Source of the DNA: Acanthosepion pharaonis
Lineage: Eukaryota > Mollusca > Cephalopoda > Sepiida > Sepiidae
DNA: 64,000 nucleotides
Assembly: GCA_903632075.3 (NCBI GenBank)
Contig: CAHIKZ030000247.1
Coordinates: forward strand, 2,439,001 to 2,503,000
Reading direction: 5' to 3'
Part shown: piece by piece, positions 12,301-24,000 of the stretch
Numbering within the stretch: position 1 is the first letter of the stretch
Layout: each line of letters begins with the position of its first letter
The notes under the pieces: model-generated
What the model was told of the DNA's origin: nothing
What the model saw: the letters and a program-made list of their open reading frames with translations, nothing else
Databases searched by the model: none
Program-made: the position numbers and the translations under genes

Positions 12301-12605
12301 TAAATTAAAAAGTTCATTAATAATCTATCTTACTATACCATTTATACTTTTCTCTTGTGGATTGGGATGTTGCACAGATTATCAGCAGTGTACAGACAGT
12401 CTAATTTACTTCTGACATTGAATATTAAAAGGTCTTAAAATTACAATTGAAAGTTATTCTGTAACAAAAAAAAAAAGAAACAATTTGATTTTTCACTGCC
12501 ACTGCATATTGAAAATATTTGTGTTGATTTTTTCAGGTAAAAAAATATCACGACGAGCTTCACCAACGAGTGGACAAGTTGTTGTTCCAGCATACAGAAC
12601 TTTGA
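3205..12605 (+). CDS. LRPAP1: LRPAP1 (RAP), 3' part of gene: five coding exons
   Basis: Five exons join in frame (3205-3336, 4217-4312, 7171-7409, 11817-11975, 12537-12605) with phases 1, 1, 0, 0 and canonical GT-AG borders. They give about 230 residues that follow the alpha-2-macroglobulin receptor-associated protein from the end of its first helical domain to the C-terminus. Matches include LWKNAQYSGFT followed by an EEELK helix, LYAMAKKTNMSPNELESF, and the basic third domain that binds LDL-receptor-type repeats. The protein ends in HTEL, the ER-retrieval signal (HNEL in vertebrates). RAP is an ER/Golgi chaperone that stops LDL-receptor family proteins binding ligand too early. The vertebrate protein is about 350 residues, so the signal peptide and about the first third lie upstream of base 1. 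The gene is convergent with NFU1. Confidence 0.93.
4217..4312 (+). CDS. LRPAP1: LRPAP1 coding exon (second in window)
   Basis: The acceptor is tcttcag just before 4217 and the donor is gtaagc from 4313. It encodes EEELKILEEEFHHHQKRLDE and continues YDALRDELVRLE, a helix of RAP domain 2. It is phase 1 at both borders, so the reading frame is kept on both sides. Confidence 0.9.
4548..4720 (+). repeat. 5'-truncated tRNA-type SINE copy (tail half)
   Basis: It matches the tail of the SINE copies at 30045 and 51775: GACTAAATAAAGGGTTTG, then GAAGAAGG, TGTGAATATGGCAATAAAGA and CTCATCTCAGAAATATAGAC. The tRNA-like head is missing. Confidence 0.65.
4970..5480 (+). mobile_element. Helitron fossil with Pif1-like helicase C-terminus
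   Basis: The left end (A, then TCTATATATAAAATTC and a TCTGTCC-rich stretch) resembles the 5' end of the Helitron at 61120. Frame 5283-5480 reads FPVRPVFVKTINKSQGQTFQ, then an in-frame TAG at 5403-5405, then LYVVCSRVRNPKNLFF. These are the last conserved motifs of the Pif1 helicase domain of Helitron Rep/helicase proteins. No CTAG-type 3' end could be placed, and most of the Rep/helicase is absent. It lies in an LRPAP1 intron. Confidence 0.65.
6405..7095. repeat. long imperfect inverted repeat (foldback element)
   Basis: The left arm (about 6405-6610) and right arm (about 6877-7095) are inverted copies of each other of roughly 200 bp. They share AACCTAAACATATGAAAGTG-type and TTTTTCCCTTGACAC segments in opposite orientation, with AT-rich sequence between. 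The structure ends about 75 bp before an LRPAP1 exon. It could be a MITE with long terminal repeats or two opposed copies of one repeat. No coding sequence is seen. Confidence 0.7.
7171..7409 (+). CDS. LRPAP1: LRPAP1 coding exon (third in window)
   Basis: The acceptor is gaaacag ending at 7170 and the donor is gtacag from 7410. It gives 79 full codons, KTALNALENEDDLD to SPNELESFE, covering the end of domain 2 and the start of domain 3. An alternative AG at 7175-7176 would drop two codons in frame; the upstream AG is chosen because it has the polypyrimidine tract directly before it. Confidence 0.9.
9034..9052. repeat. (AG)n microsatellite
   Basis: A short uninterrupted AG run inside an LRPAP1 intron. 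Confidence 0.8.
9505..9870 (+). pseudogene. LINE reverse-transcriptase C-terminal fossil
   Basis: Shifting + strand frames give ETWILYYR, RLEQFQQRKLQRILCIIWET and RRPKIMLQGSVED followed by SWKTIAADRLSS. The pattern (E-x-W-x-L, LxxFxxRxLRxIL, RPxxRxxD, W-x-x-x-A-x-D-R) is the C-terminal region found after the RT domain in many animal LINE ORF2 proteins. Stops and frame changes show it is dead. It lies in the 4.4-kb LRPAP1 intron. Confidence 0.65.
11817..11975 (+). CDS. LRPAP1: LRPAP1 coding exon (fourth in window)
   Basis: The acceptor is gcttag at 11811-11816 and the donor is gtttgt from 11976. The 53 codons are phase 0 at both ends. The product begins EELKQFQRRIDKHETLKDMV and ends LEDKANVYDYK. 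This is the basic helical domain 3, which in vertebrate RAP gives high-affinity receptor binding through lysines. Confidence 0.9.
12537..12605 (+). CDS. LRPAP1: LRPAP1 last coding exon with HTEL terminus
   Basis: The acceptor is tttcag ending at 12536. The 22 codons read VKKYHDELHQRVDKLLFQ then HTEL, with TGA at 12603-12605. The terminal HTEL fits the (K/H)xEL class of ER-retrieval signals and confirms that this is the true end of the protein. Confidence 0.92.
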   Translation, partial: VKKYHDELHQRVDKLLFQHTEL

Positions 12606-15600
12606 TGAAAAACTTTGACCTAGCTGTTATCATTGGTAACACTTGATTATCTCCCCTGATTCCTATGACAACAGCGGCTGTTTTACATAGCAAACAAAAT
12701 TGTAAACATTACCACACTGCAATATAGTCTCTTCATGTTGTAAAAAACTAGTGATATTAACAGACACTAGTTTATTTTCTATTTAACAGATAATATGAAA
12801 ATTTACTCTGTCAAAGATCAGTTTTATTTCGATTTCAAGAATTTTATTTACTTTTAATTATTGTGGTAGGAAATAATGAAAGTTCACTTCAAATGTTTTC
12901 CATTGTCAGGACATCATTTTTTTTTTTTTTTTAAACCTGTATTTTTATTGTTTTAGATATATAATTAAAGAAGGTTCGTATTTCTTTACTATTACTTAAT
13001 AAATTAATGAAGACTTTTTGCAGTACAGTAATAATTAAGCAATTTTTTTTATTAGTCAAAGCTTTTTTGTTTTTACTTTATGAATCTGTAATGGTATCTA
13101 GTTTTTGTTACACTCCAAAAGGCCATGTTTATGAGGATGAAAGGTAAAGATAATTTTTTTAACAATACAATTATTTATTATTTTCTTTAAACCAAATTAT
13201 CAACCTTCTAAGTTTGAAGAATAACAGATAAAATTATTAAACTTTTTAAAATATACTGGTCTCTAATTTGATGTATCTGGATAAACTGATATTAAATACA
13301 TAAATTAACTACGAGTGATTTTTACTTCTCTACGTCATGCATAGTGGAATCTATATGAGTTGGAGAATATCAAAAATCAACCTTTAGACTTGACATCTAC
13401 ATTCTTAGTTCAATCCTATGGGCATCTAATGCATAAAATATTCCTTTTTTTTTCATTCAACAAGTAACTTTGCTTATGGCTTTTAAGAGAATTGATACAG
13501 CTACATAAAAGCCATTCTACTATGATAGAGATATTATCTTATGAATAATATTGAAATGAAACACTGAATATAGAGACAAGACAATTCATATTTTATGAGA
13601 TTATTATGTTTGCATTTCATTGAAGTTTGTTGAACTAATGTCAACAGACTAGCATTTAAGTTGAAGGCTTGTATTACTTTTTTTAATGCTTCAAACCTTT
13701 TTAAAAAAAAACAAAAAGATCCTATCTCACTAAAATTTACTCTTAGGATAAAAAAAAATTCATATTGTATTAAAACCCTTCATGTTCTGCTTTTAAAGTT
13801 ATATTTAAATAAAACATACTATGGAATATTATAACAATTATTTTGCTGTATTATTTATGATCAGATTTACACACACACACAAACACTTTGATAAAACATA
13901 GACTTATTGATGTATTTTCAGTTTTTAGATACCTCTCTCCAAGAAATCAGTAATTATTGAATTTTAATGACTTTTTTTGGTCTAAATTGGTAAAGTAGGA
14001 AAATATAATTTTTGGTAAACATTTTTTGCATAAATTACTGTTTATTTGATAATATAATTTAAAAGTTTACTGTAATTAAAGCTACAATTTATTTCCAAAC
14101 TTTTTTTTTTATGTACACCTACAGTTAAAGATTACTTAATGAATATTAAAAATAAATATGAGTAATAAGATAATATCTACAAAAATCTTTTTTATAGCTG
14201 ACATCATTAGTTCTGATTACAAAGCTTTACCATAAACAGGAAAATAAAATATATTAAATAAACTTGAAATATTTTAAGATTTTCAAAAATAAGCAATGTG
14301 TACTTAAACAAACTAAAAATGTTTGAAGTATATATTTTTTGTAGTTTGTCAACAGAATTCCTTTTTGTTGTATAGTAGTTTATAAGGATCAATTTATATC
14401 TACAATGACAGGTAACTGCTGATTGATTTTTATTTCTGCCAGTTTCCAAAAGTTATAGAAGAATTTTTCTTAGTAAGTATAAATTGTTGAAAATTTAATT
14501 CCCAGTACATGTTGAAAAATTTATAGACAGTTTTTACTTTCTGCAAATTCATACTGATTTTTCTCTTGTTTCAAAATAAAATTAAGAATCATAATATTAG
14601 TTTACTTAAATTTGGTTTCTTACTTCCCCATTCTCTCTTCTTTTAAAGTGTTATGATTTTTTAATTTTACCAAACTTAATTCCAGAAAAGGTTATTTTTC
14701 ACATATACAAAAAAGAAGAAATGTAAAAAGGAATTACTTTGTATCCTTTTCTTATTCATATATTCTATGGGCATCACACACCAAGATTATAAGAATGTTT
14801 TTTAAATCGTAAGTGAAAAAGATTTCAAATTTGAATCTTACAATTTTTATAATTTGGAAACAAAAAAATATTCTCCTATTGCAAATTTCCATTTATATTT
14901 TCTTTACAGTTTTTCTATTTTCCTACAAAAGTTGTTTTGCCTTTAATCAAAGGGAATTAAAAATAGGAAACGCAATCTTGTAAATTTTAGGCTTTTTACA
15001 ATTCCAATCTTTTTTGGAACATATACAGAATCCAGTATATATCCACCTGATCATTCACAAAAGATGTATGATTTAGAATTATAATTGTTTTAGATTATAT
15101 TCTTGGCCTAATGTTTTGGTCAGTAATATGCATATCAGGTTACCACTTTATCTTGGAGATTGAATATCATTAGCTTGTTTCTTAATGTACACAATGAAAT
15201 GATTATTTCTTCTTCAAATCATTCTTTCATGACACAAGAATTATACTTCTTCCTACTAATATCATTTTCTTTTGAAATATTAAAGAAAAACCTATTGTTA
15301 CATTTATTATATGTTGTATATGACATGGATACAATTTTAAGCCTCTATGTTAAGATGATGGGATATATGAGTTAATATTGGGTGTAAAAGGAATAATCCT
15401 TAGTTAGGACTTTATTATTTTAACATAAAACATAAATAGTCTACATTTAGATAATTAGACTTTTAATCTGATATTGACATCAATGATCACTCATGAAGAA
15501 AAGATGAAAGGAATAATGAATAAAAAAAAACATAATAAATATGTATTTCGTTTGAAACTGACCAAAACCTTAAAAGTTTTTGCTTCCCTACTGATTGGTG

Positions 15601-16697
15601 AAATAAAATATTTATATTTACATATTTGATTTGTTTTTCATTTTTTACACTTTTCTGTGTTTATTTGACTTTACAAATTTTAGCTTAATTTCCTGTTTGA
15701 TAGATTCAATGAGAAAGCATAATCAGCAGTTAATTTAGTTGTTTAATATTAAGATCTCAATATGTTCCAAAAATAATACCTCCTATTTATTCCCATGAAA
15801 TCTACAAGAGATAGAGTAAATTTTCAACTACAAAGCACAATCTCCTCATATAGGCACGACTTGGCTATATATTTTTATCAACAATGAACATTTCATAAGC
15901 TGACAGTCATATACGACTATTAGAAATATTGCTTGCCACTGCTTGATCTCCATAAATGTTCAGCAAGTATTGATGAATTTCAGTATGTGTAATTTTTTTC
16001 CATATGAAGCAATTCAATGATACACCTCTGCTTCATATCAGATGCTATTTTGCCAAAGTGTCACTTAACTAGGCAAAAAAAAAAAGATGGGTTATTGATA
16101 GAAAGGTTCAACTACTGACATTCTGCAAGTAGACATAACAGAAAGCATTGTTTTTTGAAGCATCTGTTATATATTGACTTTTATGTCTTGTTAAAATTGT
16201 ACATTTTATAGACATTTAAAACCAGTTTAGTTGCTGATTATGATTTTCTTGATGTCAGCTAACATTCGTTTTGTAGCTCTAAAAATGATTCCATTATAGA
16301 CAAGATGTTATATTTCTATATTTTACAATCAAAACAATACAATTATTGTTCAATTATATACCTAAAATATTTATAAAATATTCTGAGAACTGTGAATTAA
16401 GTGCAAAAATGTTTGAAAGTATATAAAATCATTGTAGTTATTAGTATTTTCTTAGCATCAAAAGTTAATTATTGACGTTTGTTTCGTTTATCACATTTCT
16501 TCATACAAAAGGAATTCTCTCTAGAATTGGTAATAGAAAAGAGACAGGTGATTCATTAGTTAATAATTTTTATATTGTCCTGAAAACTTAACATATCCGT
16601 ACATAATAGTATCTATATACAAACAAGTGAAAGGTTTACACAAATGAAGGTCAGTTAGGATCTTTAGAACTATATCACTTTTGCTATTCATAGTTTT
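12606..16697. other. convergent intergenic region and 3' UTRs
   Basis: About 4.1 kb of AT-rich sequence lies between the LRPAP1 stop and the NFU1 stop. It presumably holds both 3' UTRs. I see no further gene or identifiable transposon here. Poly-A signals exist on both strands but are common by chance at this base composition. Confidence 0.6.
12998..13003 (+). promoter_or_regulatory. LRPAP1: candidate LRPAP1 polyadenylation signal
   Basis: This is the first canonical AATAAA after the LRPAP1 stop, about 393 nt downstream. Another lies at 13808-13813. Which one is used cannot be told from sequence. Confidence 0.3.
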
Positions 16698-16769
16698 TCA
16701 GACGTCTCCAAGCTTCTCTTCTAGTTTTCTGAATTCACGACTGGAAACTTCATCCACTTCATCTTCTAC
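16698..16769 (-). CDS. NFU1: NFU1 coding exon 8 (C-terminal tail, stop)
   Basis: It encodes VEDEVDEVSSREFRKLEEKL then GDV and TGA. The acidic tail after VEQ fits the acidic, poorly conserved end of animal NFU1, though this one is longer and more charged than the human tail. Confidence 0.85.
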   Translation of the reverse strand, partial: VEDEVDEVSSREFRKLEEKLGDV

Positions 16770-18041
16770 CTGAAAATACACAGAATAGAACAGTACAATG
16801 TGCATGTGTTTTTTTTTTTTGTTTTGTTTTTTAAAAAAAGAAATATATTAGTTGTAATTCTGTATATGTACACCAACTTTCATACTCTAAAGAATTCACA
16901 TAATTGTAAATCAATAATTAAGATGCCTAAGAACTGCCAATGTATTTTTCCTCATATTGATCATTCATCACTAAATACTCTCATAATCATTACATAAGGT
17001 TTCACCAGTATAAATTCAACCATGTTTTTAATTTCTGGAAACTAAAACCTACCAAGTCATTCTTCAAGGAATTAATAACTTAGAACTTACCTGTTCTACT
17101 TCTCTGACCTCAGGAATATAGAATTGTAGCATGTTTTGGACTCCATTTTTCAAGGTTACTACAGAGCTGGGGCAGCTTGTACAAGAACCCTGCATTTTCA
17201 GTTTCACTATACCATCTTCAAAAGACTTCAAATGGAAAAAAAAATTGAGTTAATAATGTTATCAACTATTTTGACATTTTGTATATGTGATAGTAGGTTA
17301 GTGTTAAGGGTTCTCTTACATTCTGAAGATATATACATACATATATATATATATATATAAATACAAATATAGGTAACTATACTCGTTTCGAAAAACCTTT
17401 GAATTTTTGATTTGCCAATAATCAAATCAATCTCGAGGGGAAAAAAAGGTTTTAAAAAAAAAAAGAAAGAGCTAGAAACATGAAAGTCTGTCGAAAAAAA
17501 TTGCACAGATACAGGTTTGAAGCCCAAAGAAAAAACCCCGCCATGAGTAAACAACTAACAAAAGAGTTCAATACAACCATAGAGCAGACCTAGATACACC
17601 TAGTGAGCCAGACAAACCTACCGAGGTTTCACCTAAGCGGATCATCAGGGAAAGCTGGCTGACGATCCGCTTAGGTGAAACCTGGGTAGGTTTGTCTGGC
17701 TCACTAGTTTATCTATATATATATATATATTATATATACATACAAATATAGATAACTATACTCGTTTTGAAAAACCCTCGAATTTTTGATTTGCCAATAA
17801 TCAAATCAATCTCGAAGGAAAAAAAGTTTTTAAAAAAAGAAAGAGCTATAAACATGAAAGTCTGTCGAAAAAAATCGCACAGATACAGGTTTAAAGCCCA
17901 AAGAAAAAAACCCGATACGAGTAAACAACTAACTAACAAAAGAACTCAATACAACTGTAGAGCAGACCGAGATAAACCTCTAGCCAATTTTCCCTGACGA
18001 TCCGTTTAGGTGAAACCTAGGTAGGTTTGTCTGGCTCACTA

Positions 18042-18079
<38 letters not shown>

Positions 18080-21000
18080 AGTGTGTGTGCAAAAGAATGA
18101 TATATAAATTTTTATATATCAGAACAATGGGTAACTAAAGATCAAAATGGGGAGAAAAAAAGAATTCATCAGGTTAAAGAAGAGTAATATTCTTATTGAT
18201 GGAATTATAGATATGTAGATGAGGCGGGAATGTAAATGTCAATTATAATTATGCACTGAGGGGAAACACTCAAGAAGCAGGGACACTAAATTTAAAATTC
18301 TAAAATTTCTAACTGTCCAAACACAGTTCATTTTTTTGCTTTGAAATATCCCACACTGCAACAACAGATTTGTTAAAAAAAAAAAAAAACCTGAAATGTA
18401 AGGACTTCGATGTAAATTTACTGCAGAAGACTCAAATCAGTAATTTACTAAGGTGAAAATTAAAGCAACGTTTTTTCAATTGAAATTATGGTCAGATTCA
18501 TTATATGTAAATGACTAATGGACTGACAATTTTGCAAAGAATCTCTTTTGTGTTTATATAATCTTTAATTTAAATTCCACAAGGTCTCTCCAATGTATTC
18601 CTGTGGCAGTCATTACAGACTAGAGTAAATTCCTACTTCATGTTTTAAGTAGTTGTTATTTTTTTTATTAAGTCTCTTGTTGCTTTAGAAGTAGTTGTAA
18701 CAAATTTTATGTTTAGATAAATTCTTTTCAATTGTAATTGCAATAGAGTTGGTAGGCAAGCAGGACAATGTGTCTAGTTTTATTAAAAGTATATTGCTCA
18801 TTCTTTGATTTCTCAGGGTTTAACTAAGATAAATGATTGGTTTGGTTTATTTTGTTTAACGGCATATCAACCTCAATGGGTTATTTAATGCTGACAACAT
18901 TTTTAGGATAGATTCATATGAATAGAGTATGTATTCTTTGGTTTAGATTAGTTTGGTTTATTTTGTTTTGTTTTATGGCATATCAACCTCAATGGGTTAT
19001 TTAATGCTGACAAAAATTTTTATTGCTGGTAATATTTTGTTTTGTCAAAAATCTGCTTCTGTTAATATATTTCCTTCAAAATTGTATTGCTGGTAATAAT
19101 TTTTTTTTTCAAAAAAGTATTGCTGGTAATAGTTAACTATTTGCCCATAGCTGGGACCCTAACAGGTGCTACCACCCCGGGTCAGGGTGGACCTGGGAAC
19201 ACCAGCAATTAAGAGGTGGTTCCACGCTCCTCAAAACCTCCTGAGCAGAGGCCTTGCTGCTGGATGTAGTTTAACATCTTACCCAGGATGCAGATGTAGT
19301 TTAACGTCTTACCCAGGACAAGATAAATGATTGGCAGGTGGAAACTGACTTTCATCTAATTAATGTTGCATTACAAAATTGATTTAAAAAAGATATCATT
19401 AGTTGACAGGATAAATAAGTATTTTCAAACTTTGACATAAATCATTTCTCAGTCAAGTGGTGATGGATTTCAGTTGCTTTGACTGCAAACAATAAGGTTA
19501 AGCAAGGGTAAAGAGTGACAAAGCAGAATACACTTCATATCAATATATCCATAGTAGAATAAAATGGGATGTATTTCTAGAATCCAAGGGAGCTTTTTCC
19601 GAGTCATATTTATTGTTCAGACAATTAAGTTCTTTCATAAGAAAGACCATAAACCATAACTGTATACATTTACAGGATGGGCAAAAAAGAATTAAAAAAA
19701 TAAATGCTTTTTAACTCTATGTAGATTTACAGTATGAACATAGGAAGTGTTAGCTAAACAGGCAATGTTAACTGGATTTGAATCTCACAAGAAGTTGATA
19801 AAATTCACTGAAGTTAAAAATTTTAAGCTTTTTTTTACCATATTGAAATTGAAAAATTAATTATTATTAGAAATATTGTCAACATTATAGACAAAGAAAA
19901 AAATTCAAACTGACCACAAAAACAATGTCTCCTCCATCTTCTTGTACTGTAGGACGGATCCTTGTATCTAGAAGTTCCTTGATCATAATCACTGTCTCGT
20001 CGTCATCTTCATTAATGACTGTAGAAGAGACAAAAGCATATTTAAATGATTCTCCATTGAAAACTTGTAAATTAATATTTGTAGTAAAAGTAGAGTTGCC
20101 TGTCAAATGATGTTATTTTAATGTTGACTCTTAACATTGTGAGTATTATCAGGTCTCCCATACTTCAGTTTTAAATTACATTTTATATGCATTGTATTAT
20201 CAGCTAACAGGTAACAGAGACCCACAGTATGTTTTGTAATTCAGAAATTCACCTCTAACTTTCTGTCTGTTGTAAAAAAGCTTTTAGGAGTTTAATATCC
20301 AGATGGCATTTGCAATAAAGGATTCATGGCTTTTGAAATTAAGATATTGTAAAATCTCAGAACCAATAGAAAATAGACCTTTTTGTTTCAATCTTTAAAA
20401 CATCAGAAAAATGTTTTGATGCTTCTCAGAAAATTTATTGGCCAAAATTTCAGAAAAAATAGATTTTTATAATGTCAAACCGACTGGCAAGAAGAAAACA
20501 GAAGAATGCTGCTTCTTGAAGGACAGACAAGAGCCATATGCTGAAGGAAAGTAAAAAGTAGAGATTTACTTGACCCAACCCCACTGAGTCAGGTAATGAC
20601 ACAAGGTCAGTTTTTAATGTGGAGACCCGAGTGTTTTCCAAGCTGGTCTTGGCTTGTCATAGCTGGTCCAAGGAAAGTGGTTTCTACATTCCAACTTATT
20701 TTAATTGTAGTTACTTTTCCAAAATAATAGAAATTCAAATATACATGATGAATTTTTTTTCCAGAGATTAACTAATTAGAAGATAATACCACATTGTATC
20801 TGATTTTTTTTTTATCTAGTCTTATTGAGATATTTTTAAAGATTAATATTTTCTAGACAATCAAAAATTAACAATACTATATAGTATTGTTTTATCTGAT
20901 TTTCATGTCTTAATTGTACATTTTACAAACTTAACAATTTTTGTAGCATCCAAAGATTAAAGAACGTCATACAGTATTATTTTTTTTAATGTTATCTCAT

Positions 21001-24000
21001 TTAACCCATTTTTAGGTATTGAAAAATTAAAGTACAATGAAGTTTTGAAAGAACCAAGAAACAAATATGACATTCAGTCAGGATTTTTATCCTTTGAATT
21101 ATTACTAATATTTTTTCATTAAATAAAATATTGTCATCAACAACTGAAATGATTGTCAGGTTCCAATTTAACCAAAGGTGGTCTTATGTAGTTTAATATG
21201 TGTATGCATCTTGTCCTATGTACATTATATATGTATCTCCACCTTAGGTAACATGATAATTCTTTCATAATAGTCAATCATTAAATTAATTAATTTCCAC
21301 TGAAACTCTTCCTTGAATCCTACTTTAGAATCCGACTACTGTCTTTAGGTTTTATCATAGTTAGCATGGGTAAATGATTTGAGCATGTAAGATGTTGTGG
21401 CTGCCAAATTTAGTGCTTTTGACAATACAGATAAAGTAAATGAATTAAAATGTTTAGTAGTCATACATAATCCACAGTCAAACTGAAATCCTACAAGTTT
21501 CCTTTGTTCAAAGACAAAACAAATTGTTGAAGTTGCTTCATAACATTTTTCCTTTTGTTTTCTTTTTATGGTTAAAATACCAAATATATAAATAACAAGT
21601 ATTTTCATTACATTTTGATTTTCAACACATTATAGATTCATGAGCTGACTATAAAATAGCTAATCCCAGTGAGATACCCTGGAATTATTTGTCTGAATCA
21701 AAACTATCAGTTGCTCTGATAGTTTAACAACACAAATTATTGTGCTCATCAGGGCACCATGCATTCATTTTCAACAATCTAATATTAATGCCTTTTATAT
21801 GATGATTTTCTACAATCTATCTTCTTACTAATAACAAGTGACATGGCATTTTTATTAATAGATGTTATTTTGTTGACAGATATCTGTAAAGATTGATAAG
21901 TCAAGCAAATTAATGAAAGATTTTTTTGTTGTGAGTGATGATACTAGTAAGACAGCTTTTATTCTTTTAGATAGCAACAAAGTGTAAGTTTAGGAAGACA
22001 TTATTTCATATGTAAAAAAAAAAATGACTGTTCTTTGCCCTGTAAATAACAATAAAGAGGATTTCACTTTGTTAGAAACAAATGCACACAAATGTGTTGC
22101 AAAGCTAAAAGAGTCAGGTAATAAAATATTTTAACACATTGTGATATTGGTTTTATGAAGTACAACACAGGGTCAAGTTATAATGCATACACATGGCATA
22201 GAAATTGTTAAAATTGGTGTATATCAATTTCAAAATAAAGTATATTCATTTCATGCCAAAGATAGACATTCTATGACTGTACTTTGAACCAACATGCAAT
22301 CACAGACTTCTGAATGGACAAGAAGTCAATTGTTGTAGGTTGGTATATTTTCATCTTCATAATGCAGCATACTGTCTACCATTCATCTATGCTTTGAATG
22401 TTGCTGCCACATATGGCCTGGTGCTCTTGCCATATATTTAGAGATTTTTGATAAAATTTAGAGAAAAATCTGCAATGCTATCTGACATCCTAGCTTCAAA
22501 CACTTTCCCCATGCCCTATAATGTAGCTTCCCTGTACCTTTTCTATAATTACTATCAGGGTAATTGCTCTGATGAGCTTTCCTCTATGGTACCTAATCTT
22601 TATGAATTTAAGCACAGTAATAGATTGGTAACAAGGTCTCATCATTTTAGTGTTGAAATGTTCTTAAGGAATTCCAATAAGATTTGGTAGAACAGTTAGA
22701 AATGGGTTATGGAAGAAGTGATTCAATTTTTAGAGCATATCCAGGCATTACGGATGTTACATGTTACATGTCCATAAAACAATATATTGCAAAGTTCTTA
22801 ATGTTATAATAGATTTCTATGAAATTTGGTGAAAGGGTATATTATGGGCTATAGAATAAGTAATAAAAATTTGAGGCAGATCAATTAATTTCTATAGTTA
22901 CTTCCTCTACAAGTAAATTCATTGCAATGATGTTGGCAAATATATGCACTCTCTGAGTGCTTTCTAATCCTTTAAGTAATTTATATTATGAAGGTTATTG
23001 GGTGATGAGTCACAAAACAATCAAAACATTTCCGAGATGAGTGCACCACAAGAAAGTATCTTTGCCTTCAAGCACTGAGAACTCTTGTTACATCACTGAA
23101 CATGTCTTCATTAATTTTTATGGAAATTTAAAAAAAAAAAACTCCAATGCGTTTTGAATACAAAAGAAACATCTTAAAAGATATATATTAACCAACTTAA
23201 CTATAACTCTATATTTCACAAAGTCTTCCTTGCCTAACCTATTGATATAAGTATATATCGTTTCTAAATACTGACAAATACTAAAACTACCAAATACTGA
23301 TTTCCAGTAATCATAGACCATTGACACTTGAAAACCAATATTTTATATTCTTGCAGATTGCTTATGGATAATTCCTGATTAAAAAACTCTTAAAATGAAA
23401 GTTATTGGGAAAAAAAACAGGAAGATTTCAACTGATTTTAAGATGCACATAGTTTTTAAAAGTAAATCTACTGACATTTTATGGTTTGACAACCAGTATT
23501 TAAATCTAACTTAATCTGGATGCTGACAAATGTTGCAATTGTTTAAAATTGGGGCGAACATTGTTGAAAGGTATCCAATAGTAAGTAATATTTTATCTAC
23601 ATATATAACTACAAATATTTTTAGAATTTCTAATAATAAAAAGTAAACCTAGCTTACTAGTTTCTGATGGTGGTTGTTCCTCTGTTAGTACAGGGAGACC
23701 ACTTGCAAAAAAATCCATAACAACAGCAAATACATGCGGTTTGATAACACTCCAACTGATGTCTTCATCAATCTGAAAGAAGAACATTCAAAGAAACCAA
23801 CAAATTAAAATCTTCATAAATCCCAAAAGTTTCTAAATTTTATGTTGACAAGTATTAAATTGAAAAAACTAGTAAGATACCATTTATAAATTTGAGAAGA
23901 ATTATCGTTACCTGATTTATTTGGACTATAGATCTCATCTATTTTGGTTAATTAAATCTACATTCTTCAGTTATACAATCTGTAAGAAATGAGGAGAGAG

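Noticed and set aside
17228..17554. A 108-codon - strand frame
   Set aside because: It consists of the intron repeat and a TA tract translated as repeated Y and I; it overlaps the edge of NFU1 exon 7 in the intron.
19925..20110. A + strand frame opposite NFU1 exon 6
   Set aside because: It is the complement of a proven NFU1 exon; no independent support.
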